Below are positions 22,793 to 29,160 of a stretch of DNA of 63,046 nucleotides, in pieces. Source of the stretch: a virus; the IMG/VR virus record IMGVR_UViG_3300042673_000070, positions 1 to 63,046 of that record; one strand, written 5' to 3'. The stretch's first letter is position 1; the number at the start of each line of letters is the position of its first letter. The position numbers were made by a program, and so were the translations under genes. Under the pieces are notes generated by a model. That model was not told where the DNA came from. It saw only the letters and a program-made list of their open reading frames with translations, and searched no databases.

Positions 22793-22922
22793 GTTCGCCA
22801 CACCCGAGTCCTTCAGGGCACATAAATACAAGTTCGGCCAATGCCGATCCCCTGAAGCCCTAGCAATAGCCGGGTTCGTTGAAACCGGAAAGGGGTGGAA
22901 ACAAATCAGAGTGCAAGAATGA
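22746..22922 (+). CDS. small C2HC zinc-finger protein
   Basis: 58 aa, easy to miss because of its size. GGAGAG stands upstream of ATG 22746, and its TGA overlaps the ATG of the DNA polymerase gene (ATGA), arguing for coupled translation. The core CTECKRKFATPESFRAHKY and a following GQC give C-x2-C-x12-H-x6-C spacing, a C2HC/C2H2-like finger. It may be a DNA-binding helper of the polymerase; that is inferred from coupling. Confidence 0.65.
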   Translation: MVVVVKERRCTECKRKFATPESFRAHKYKFGQCRSPEALAIAGFVETGKGWKQIRVQE

Positions 22923-24733
22923 ATATCCTAACGATTGATTTTGAAACGTACTACGACAGGGAGTTCTCCTTGTCCAAGATGACCACGGAGGAATACATCC
23001 GTGATGATCGGTTTGAAGTTATTGGTGTAGCCGCTGCGTTGAATGACTCCACGCCGGAGTGGTTTAGTGGCACACATAAAGAAATTGCAGATTGGCTAGC
23101 GAAGTTTGACTGGCCGAACCTTTTTGTCCTCGCGCACAACATGCAGTTTGACGGAGCAATTCTGTCGTGGCAGTTCGGCATCAAACCGAAAGGCTGGCTA
23201 GATACGCTGTGCATGGCGCGGGCTAAACATGGTGTGGATGCGGGCGGTAGCCTCAAAGCCCTCGCTGAAAGATATGAACTAGGAGTGAAGGGCAATGAAG
23301 TCGTTAGTGCGCTTGGCAAACGCCGTGTGGATTTTTCTGCTGAAGAACTTGGTCGCTATTCTGATTATTGTATTAATGATGTTCGCCTTACCTATGATCT
23401 TTTTAATCATCTTGGTATGGGGTTTCCTGCGCGAGAACTCAGGGTTATAGACCTGACGCTACGGATGTTCATTGAGCCGACGCTTGAACTGAACCTGCCG
23501 CTGCTTGAATCGCATCTGGAGTCGGTCAAGGAGAAGAAGGCTGCGCTACTGGCTGCGGCTGAGGCCGACCGCGAGTCGTTGATGAGCAACGACAAGTTCG
23601 CAGAGCTTCTGACCAACCTAGGTGTCGAGCCTCCTAAAAAGATCAGTGCACGTACTGGGAAGGAGGCTTGGGCGTTCGCAAAGACAGATGAGCAGTTCAA
23701 AGAACTTCTCTCCCACCCAGACCCCAGAATCCAGACGTTAGTGGGGGCTCGACTGGGTACGAAAACCACTCTTGAAGAGACGCGTACGCAGAGGTTTATA
23801 GATATCGCTTTGCGAGGGGCCTTGCCAGTACCCATCAAGTACTACGCTGCCCACACCGGGCGATGGGGTGGGGACGACAAGATCAACCTCCAGAACCTAC
23901 CCCGCGAGAGCAAATTGAAGTCGGCAATCTTGGCTCCGAAGGGCTACGTCATGATCGACTGTGACTCATCACAGATCGAAGCCCGTACGGTGGCGTGGTT
24001 GGCGGGGCAGAACGACCTGCTCGATGCGTTTGAGAAGGGTGAGGATGTCTACAAGATCATGGCATCCACCATCTACAACAAGTCCGTGGACGACGTTACC
24101 AAGGGCGAACGCTTTGTCGGCAAGACCACGATTCTCGGAGCCGGGTATGGCATGGGTGCTGCCAAGTTCCAGATGCAGTTAAAGACGTTCGGAGTGGACG
24201 TTGAGTTGGAAGAGTGCAAGCGCGTCATTGATGTCTACCGAAGTACATACCCGTCCATCCCCGCACTTTGGCGACAAGGGCAGCGGTGCGTCGAAGCGAT
24301 TGTGACTAACAAGGCTTGCCAGTTCGGGGCGGTAGATGCTGTACTGTTTGATCCCCGCGAGTGCGGATTCCTTTTACCTAGTGGACTGTGGCAGCGGTAT
24401 GAAGGTTTGAGAAAGGTAACGGACGCAGACGGCAAAGAGCAGTACGAGTACCACACCCGCAAGGGCGTCACTAAGATTTATGGCGGAAAGGTAGTTGAAA
24501 ACATCTGCCAAGCCGTAGCAAGATGCGTAATCGCTGAACAGATGATACGTCTTTCAAAGAAGTACCGAGTTGTGCTGACCGTACATGACGCGATTGCCTG
24601 TATTGCTCCCGAGGCTGAGGCCGAAGAAGCACAGGCGTATGTTGAAGAGTGTATGCGATGGCGACCGGCGTGGGCTGCAACACTACCGCTCAACTGTGAG
24701 TCGGGTGTTGGTAAAAGTTACGGGGATTGCTGA
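22919..24733 (+). CDS. DNA polymerase, family A, with 3'-5' proofreading exonuclease
   Basis: 604 aa. ATG 22919 chosen after AGAGTGCAAG; an 8-codon upstream extension is possible. Exonuclease motifs: I DFET (Asp 7, Glu 9), II HNMQFD (Asn 74, Asp 78), III YCINDVRL (Asp near 154). Polymerase motifs: A DCDSSQIEAR, B K-T-T-I-L-G-A-G-Y-G, C VHDA. All are intact, so this is an active replicase of T7/PolI type without a 5' nuclease domain. It is the phage replicative polymerase; the primase-helicase at 29161 completes the core replisome. Confidence 0.93.
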   Translation: MNILTIDFETYYDREFSLSKMTTEEYIRDDRFEVIGVAAALNDSTPEWFSGTHKEIADWLAKFDWPNLFVLAHNMQFDGAILSWQFGIKPKGWLDTLCMARAKHGVDAGGSLKALAERYELGVKGNEVVSALGKRRVDFSAEELGRYSDYCINDVRLTYDLFNHLGMGFPARELRVIDLTLRMFIEPTLELNLPLLESHLESVKEKKAALLAAAEADRESLMSNDKFAELLTNLGVEPPKKISARTGKEAWAFAKTDEQFKELLSHPDPRIQTLVGARLGTKTTLEETRTQRFIDIALRGALPVPIKYYAAHTGRWGGDDKINLQNLPRESKLKSAILAPKGYVMIDCDSSQIEARTVAWLAGQNDLLDAFEKGEDVYKIMASTIYNKSVDDVTKGERFVGKTTILGAGYGMGAAKFQMQLKTFGVDVELEECKRVIDVYRSTYPSIPALWRQGQRCVEAIVTNKACQFGAVDAVLFDPRECGFLLPSGLWQRYEGLRKVTDADGKEQYEYHTRKGVTKIYGGKVVENICQAVARCVIAEQMIRLSKKYRVVLTVHDAIACIAPEAEAEEAQAYVEECMRWRPAWAATLPLNCESGVGKSYGDC

Positions 24734-25398
24734 TGTCAGTACAGTACAGTTGGTCATACTCATCGTTGGACTTGTTCCTGCAATGTCCTCACAAGTACTA
24801 CCGTCTCAAGGTCAAGAAGGATATCAAGGAGCCGGTGAGTGACCATCTGGTCTACGGGCTGGACGTACACAAAGCCGCCGAAGATTACATCAAGGAAGGC
24901 AAGCCGATACCCGAGAAGTTTGGGTTCATCAGACCCCTACTGGACAAACTGAACGCCTACGAGGGCGAGAAGTTGTGCGAGTACCGGATGGGGCTGACCC
25001 GCAATCTGGAGCCGTGTGGGTTTTTCGACAAGAAAGTCTGGTGGCGCGGCATAGCAGATTTAATTATCCTGAACGGTGACTCTGCAAAAATCGTTGATTA
25101 CAAGACGGGTGGCTCATCCAAGTACGCAGACACCAAGCAGTTGGAAATCCTGTCGCTGGCGGTGTTCAAGCACTTCCCGCAGGTCAAGCGCGTGAAGGGC
25201 GGCCTACTGTTCGTAGTAGCCAACGATTTCGTCAAGGGCGACTTTGATGTGGAGAAGAGTGATATCTACTGGCAGCGATGGCTGACCAATACGACTCAAC
25301 TTGAAAAAGCGTTTGAAGTCGATGTATGGAACCCAAGACCCAACTTCACGTGCAGGAAGTGGTGTCCGGTAAAAGACTGCACACATAACGGGAAGTAA
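24733..25398 (+). CDS. PD-(D/E)XK nuclease with likely Fe-S cluster (Cas4/RecB-like)
   Basis: 221 aa, ATG overlapping the polymerase stop. Catalytic core: His 46 (VYGLDVHKAAE), Asp 109 (WRGIADL), Asp 122 and Lys 124 (IVDYKTG). Cysteines at 18 near the N-terminus and at 207, 211 and 216 at the end (CRKWCPVKDC) give the Cas4/AddB-type four-Cys arrangement for a 4Fe-4S cluster. Family members are single-strand exonucleases; here it probably acts in recombination or processing of replication ends. No cas1/cas2 or CRISPR is present. Confidence 0.85.
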   Translation: MSVQYSWSYSSLDLFLQCPHKYYRLKVKKDIKEPVSDHLVYGLDVHKAAEDYIKEGKPIPEKFGFIRPLLDKLNAYEGEKLCEYRMGLTRNLEPCGFFDKKVWWRGIADLIILNGDSAKIVDYKTGGSSKYADTKQLEILSLAVFKHFPQVKRVKGGLLFVVANDFVKGDFDVEKSDIYWQRWLTNTTQLEKAFEVDVWNPRPNFTCRKWCPVKDCTHNGK

Positions 25399-25400
25399 CC

Positions 25401-25724
25401 ATGAGTGATATCAGGATACAGTTGAGCAAGTCAGACCCAGAACAGGTATGGATGCACGACTATGAGTACGAATACCCAGAAAGTAACAACGGCGGTAACA
25501 GCGATTACTTGATACTCAAGATCGTCAATAACTGCGGTAATCCAATCTCGGTTTTAGCGTTTGACGGTACTAGTTCTGATCCGTTATTCCACGAAGACAT
25601 GATCCAGGAATTACATATTAAGATAGACGGTGCGATGGAAATAGCCGCACTAAAAGAAATGCTTGAGTTAATTGAGAAAGCCCATGAAATTCAGGACGCA
25701 CTCAGGAGGAAACATGGCACGTGA
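25401..25724 (+). CDS. unknown acidic protein
   Basis: 107 aa, acidic, 2 nt after the nuclease stop. Strand-rich N-terminal half (EQVWMHDYEYEYP, DYLILKIVNN) and a C-terminal helix (ALKEMLELIEKAHEIQDAL). No family recognised. Overlaps the start of the small HNH gene by 11 nt; in the middle of replication genes, so an accessory role is possible. Confidence 0.55.
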   Translation: MSDIRIQLSKSDPEQVWMHDYEYEYPESNNGGNSDYLILKIVNNCGNPISVLAFDGTSSDPLFHEDMIQELHIKIDGAMEIAALKEMLELIEKAHEIQDALRRKHGT

Positions 25725-25965
25725 CTACCGTCGTGAATACGACAACTACCAAGGCAAACCCGAACAACTGAAGAACCGCGCCAAGCGCAATGCGGCTCGT
25801 GCCAAGATGATGAAGGCCGGGCGTGTGCAGAAAGGTGACGGTAAAGATGTTGACCACAAGCAACCGCTCAGCAAGGGCGGGTCAACCAGCAATAGTAACT
25901 TAAAGGTTACTAGCGTTCATGCTAACCGCTCGTACAAGCGGCAGAAGGACAGGAAACCTGCCTGA
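25714..25965 (+). CDS. small HNH-like endonuclease
   Basis: 83 aa, ATG 25714 with AGGAGGAAAC upstream. Basic N-terminal two thirds, then DVDHKQPLSKGGSTSNSNLK and a following NRSYKRQ, the H-N-N/H core of a minimal HNH domain (DH ... GG ... N-L ... N-x3-K). No zinc cysteines. Nicking enzyme of unknown target, perhaps packaging- or recombination-related. Confidence 0.7.
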   Translation: MARDYRREYDNYQGKPEQLKNRAKRNAARAKMMKAGRVQKGDGKDVDHKQPLSKGGSTSNSNLKVTSVHANRSYKRQKDRKPA

Positions 25966-25966
25966 C

Positions 25967-27517
25967 ATGCAGATAATCGATAACAAGGCTTTGTTGATCA
26001 GAGTGCGAGAACCGCAGCGCATTACCTCGGTAATACGTACTGCCAAGCAACTGAACGCGACCGATGTGCTGGTTAAGTGGGGCGTGGAAGAAGCGCAGAT
26101 ATTGAAGAACCTGCGGCTCAAAGACGTACCGTCTCCGATTATGCGAGATTACGCATGGCCGGGATTACAGAAGCCCTTCAAACACCAGTACACAACCGCA
26201 TCGTTCCTGACACTGCACCGTAGAGCGTTCTGCTTCAACGAGCAGGGCACAGGCAAGACCGCATCTGCTATCTGGGCAGCGGACTACCTGATGAAGCAGG
26301 GATTGATTCGGCGCGTACTGGTGCTATGCCCCCTGTCGATCATGCAGTCGGCATGGGAGAACGACCTCTTCAAGTTTGCCACGCACCGTACGTGCGCTAT
26401 CGCACACAGTTACTCCAAGGATAAACGCATCAAGGCGGTGGAAGGCGATGCCGAGTTTGTGATCTGTAACTACGACGGGCTGGATATCGTCAAGGAAGCA
26501 GTGATCAAAGGCGGGTTTGACCTGATCATCATCGACGAAGCCAATGCGTACAAGAACGTATCGACGAAGCGATGGAAGATACTGAACAGCATCCTCACGC
26601 CATCAACGTGGGTCTGGATGATGACGGGTACCCCCGCAGCGCAGTCGCCAACGGATGCCTACGGACTAGCGAAGGTCATCAACCCCAACAACGTACCGAA
26701 GTTTTTCGGATCGTTCCGTGATCGGGTGCTGATCAAGGTTAGTCAGTTCCGGTTTGTACCGCGCCCTCAGTCACAGCAGATTGTTCACGAAGTCCTGCAA
26801 CCGGCGATTCGGTTCACCAAGGACGAGTGTCTGGACTTGCCAGAGATGACGTATGTCATGCGCGACATACCGCTGACGACGCAGCAGAAAACCTACTACG
26901 AAGAGATTCGTAAACAGATGTTGACTATTGCTGCCGGTGAAGAGATCACGGCGGTCAACGCCGCAGCGAGCCTGAACAAGTTGCTCCAGTTGTCGTGTGG
27001 CGCGGTCTACTCGGATAGTGGAGAGATCGTTGCGTTCGATGCCAAGAACCGCATGAGTGCGCTACTGGAGGTCATCGAGGAAGCCAGTCAGAAGGTAATC
27101 GTATTCGCTCCATATCGTCATGCGATTGAGATCATTGCGGAGGAATTACGTAATAACAACATTACGTGCGAGATTATCAATGGTGCGGTACCCGCAAGCA
27201 AACGCTCGGAACTGTTCAAGAAGTTTCAGGAAGACCCGAACCCACGTGTGCTTGTCATTCAGCCTCAAGCAGCGGCACACGGTGTCACGCTACACGCAGC
27301 CAACGTAGTTGTTTGGTGGGGTCCGATAACGTCTATTGAGACTTATTTGCAAGCGAACGCTCGTGTCCATCGTGCGGGACAACACCACCCCTGTACCGTT
27401 GTACACTTGCAAGGCTCCCCTGTTGAGAAGCGCATCTACAAGATGCTGTCACAGAAGTTGGATGTGCATACTAAGTTGATCGAGTTGTACAGAAATTTTG
27501 TTGAGGATGAGACTTGA
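25967..27517 (+). CDS. SNF2-type DEAD/DEAH helicase
   Basis: 516 aa from ATG 25967. Motif I GTGKT (94-98), motif II DEAN (190-193), motif III TGTP near 215, and motif VI QANARVHRAGQ near 470, the last being typical of SNF2/Rad54-like translocases. Compact, lacking the insertions of chromatin remodellers. Phage SNF2 enzymes of this size are thought to act in replication, recombination or fork remodelling (UvsW-like roles). Complete. Confidence 0.88.
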   Translation: MQIIDNKALLIRVREPQRITSVIRTAKQLNATDVLVKWGVEEAQILKNLRLKDVPSPIMRDYAWPGLQKPFKHQYTTASFLTLHRRAFCFNEQGTGKTASAIWAADYLMKQGLIRRVLVLCPLSIMQSAWENDLFKFATHRTCAIAHSYSKDKRIKAVEGDAEFVICNYDGLDIVKEAVIKGGFDLIIIDEANAYKNVSTKRWKILNSILTPSTWVWMMTGTPAAQSPTDAYGLAKVINPNNVPKFFGSFRDRVLIKVSQFRFVPRPQSQQIVHEVLQPAIRFTKDECLDLPEMTYVMRDIPLTTQQKTYYEEIRKQMLTIAAGEEITAVNAAASLNKLLQLSCGAVYSDSGEIVAFDAKNRMSALLEVIEEASQKVIVFAPYRHAIEIIAEELRNNNITCEIINGAVPASKRSELFKKFQEDPNPRVLVIQPQAAAHGVTLHAANVVVWWGPITSIETYLQANARVHRAGQHHPCTVVHLQGSPVEKRIYKMLSQKLDVHTKLIELYRNFVEDET

Positions 27518-27542
27518 CAATGTAAAATAAGCCCAATAAATT
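27514..27542 (+). promoter_or_regulatory. sigma-70 promoter for the SSB/primase block
   Basis: TTGACA (27514-27519), 17 bp, TAAATT (27537-27542). Overlaps the end of the helicase gene and would start transcription near 27549, just before the 27566 gene. Confidence 0.6.
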
Positions 27543-27565
27543 AGACGACCTACAAGGAGAATACT

Positions 27566-27946
27566 ATGAGTGCAATGAACGCAGAGAAACTTGCGGAAGT
27601 CTACGTTAAGATACGTGACGCCCGTAGGAAACTGGCCGAAGAAGATGACAAACTGAAAGAGCAACTGAACGTCATTGCTGACCAGTTGCTTGCGATCTGC
27701 AAAGATCAAGGCGCGTCAACTATTCGTACTCCCCACGGTACGATCTCGCGTCGTATAGATAAACACTACTGGACCAATGATTGGGATTCGTTCTTCAAGT
27801 TCCTCAAGGAGAATGAAGCCTTTGCATTGATGCAGCGTCGGATTAACAACTCCAATATGGAGCAGTTCCTTGAAGAGAACCCAAACCTTCACCCGCCGGG
27901 GTTACAGGCAGACATGAAACAGACCATTGTGATTACCAAACGCTAA
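27566..27946 (+). CDS. conserved phage protein of unknown function
   Basis: 126 aa. AAGGAG precedes ATG 27566. N-terminal coiled coil (about 5-50, KIRDARRKLAEEDDKLKEQL), then STIRTPHGTISRRIDKHYW, WTNDWDSFFKFL, and a C-terminal NPNLHPPGL motif. Seen in many aquatic phages beside the next gene; the coiled coil followed by a small beta unit recalls Gp157-like proteins, but I cannot assign it. First gene after a promoter. Confidence 0.6.
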   Translation: MSAMNAEKLAEVYVKIRDARRKLAEEDDKLKEQLNVIADQLLAICKDQGASTIRTPHGTISRRIDKHYWTNDWDSFFKFLKENEAFALMQRRINNSNMEQFLEENPNLHPPGLQADMKQTIVITKR

Positions 27947-27955
27947 GGAGCGCAT

Positions 27956-28846
27956 ATGAGCAACGAACTTGCTATGTTGAATACGGCTCTGCCAGATTAC
28001 CTGCGGACCGCACAGATTGACGACACGACCAAAGCCCTCATGGGCGGTGGAAGCGGTGCTTCCTCTCGTCGCATCTCCATCAAAGGTGGTGTGTGGCGGC
28101 TCATGATTAACGGCAAGGAGGTCGCAACAAACGAAGATCGTCACATGAACGTGGTTATCGTCGCAGCCTCGCCCAAGGTGTCCCGTACGTTCTACGCGCA
28201 GCAGTATCAGGAAGGTGGCGAGATCAGCGCACCGGATTGCTGGTCTGCTGATGGTGAAGTGCCTGATGTGAAGGCATCCTCGCCGCAGTCGAAGCGTTGT
28301 ATTGACTGTCCTCAGAACGTCCAAGGCTCGGGACAGGGTAATAGTCGTGCTTGCCGATACAGCCAGCGTCTTGCCGTCGTTCTGGCGAACGATGTTGGTG
28401 GCGACGTATTCCAACTGACTCTTCCTGCTACGTCTATCTTTGGTGAAGGCGCGGCTGGTAAGTGGCCGTTGCAAGCGTACGCCAAGATGCTTGGCAGCAA
28501 GGGTATTCCGATCACTGCCGTCGTGACGGAGATGCGTTTTGATACGGGTAGCGCCACGCCGAAGATCAACTTCAAGCCAGTAAGTTTCTTGGATGCTGGA
28601 CAGCATCAACTGGCTATCAACCAAGGCTCCACGGAAGCCGCCAAACGCGCCATCACTATGACGGTGGCCGAAGCGGATAACGTCAAGCCCAAGGCTATCG
28701 CTGCTCCAAAACCTGCTGCTCCTGTTGAAGTCGCTGCCGAGCCAGTCGAGGCCGTTGCTGAGCCGGTCAAGCGTTCTTCCAAGAAGAATGAAGAGGCTGC
28801 TGAGAAGCCTGACCTCTCCAAGATTCTTGCCGAATGGGATGACTGA
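27956..28846 (+). CDS. probable single-stranded DNA-binding protein with zinc site
   Basis: 296 aa. Central beta-rich domain with cysteines at 95, 115, 118 and 133 (RCIDCPQN, SRACRY), a likely structural zinc; then a low-complexity Ala/Pro/Val/Glu linker (about 240-275) and an acidic tip ending KILAEWDD. OB-like core, flexible linker and acidic C-terminal tip are the general layout of phage SSBs (compare T4 gp32, which also has zinc). Its place between polymerase and primase genes fits. No direct sequence match is claimed. Confidence 0.6.
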   Translation: MSNELAMLNTALPDYLRTAQIDDTTKALMGGGSGASSRRISIKGGVWRLMINGKEVATNEDRHMNVVIVAASPKVSRTFYAQQYQEGGEISAPDCWSADGEVPDVKASSPQSKRCIDCPQNVQGSGQGNSRACRYSQRLAVVLANDVGGDVFQLTLPATSIFGEGAAGKWPLQAYAKMLGSKGIPITAVVTEMRFDTGSATPKINFKPVSFLDAGQHQLAINQGSTEAAKRAITMTVAEADNVKPKAIAAPKPAAPVEVAAEPVEAVAEPVKRSSKKNEEAAEKPDLSKILAEWDD

Positions 28847-29079
28847 TGGCTACGCATGGGTATTCAACGCTGACGCTACAGGCGATCAATGACGCCAATC
28901 CATTCTTGTTGGGTGTACAACTCGCCAAGATATGTGTGCGGCTCAACATCCCTGTTAAAGATGTTGCTGAATATCTGAAAGTCAGCCGACCAACTGTGTA
29001 CTCATGGTTTATCGGCAGAAGCGAAGTATCAAAAAAGCATCAAGAGCAGGTTGAGAAGCTAATCAAAAAATTAGCTTAG
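28846..29079 (+). CDS. helix-turn-helix DNA-binding protein (Cro/XRE-like)
   Basis: 77 aa. Start overlaps the SSB-like stop (TGATG). Helices with IPVKDVAEYLKVSRPTVYSW form a clear HTH (turn at V-S-R, recognition helix PTVYSWFIG), followed by a C-terminal helix. A compact Cro-like regulator and one candidate for binding the early palindromes. A 7-bp hairpin (AAGCTAA/TTAGCTT, 29056-29077) spans its stop codon. Confidence 0.72.
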   Translation: MATHGYSTLTLQAINDANPFLLGVQLAKICVRLNIPVKDVAEYLKVSRPTVYSWFIGRSEVSKKHQEQVEKLIKKLA

Positions 29080-29083
29080 CAGT

Positions 29084-29139
29084 TAGATGGGCTAGGTTCG
29101 CTACCGAAGAGGGTGTGCCGTCCACCCCTGCCCATTCTA
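29084..29139 (+). ncRNA. candidate structured RNA / intergenic three-way junction
   Basis: The ends TAGATGGGC (29084-29092) and GCCCATTCTA (29130-29139) pair over 9 bp with one bulge; inside, TTCG/CGAA and AGGGTG/CACCCCT form two further hairpins. It sits between the HTH gene and the primase-helicase start (29161), followed by TTTTG. Could be a leader controlling primase translation, a small RNA or a weak terminator. Based on hand folding only. Confidence 0.4.
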
Positions 29140-29160
29140 TTTTGACGGTTGAGGACGGCT

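Noticed and set aside
24733-25398. Cas4 of a CRISPR system
   Set aside because: Fold and cysteines are Cas4-like, but there is no array or other cas gene, and stand-alone relatives are common in phages.
29080-29140. tRNA gene in the gap before the primase
   Set aside because: The fold has three stems but no T-arm GTTC consensus in place, no anticodon arm and no acceptor pairing to a CCA-like end.
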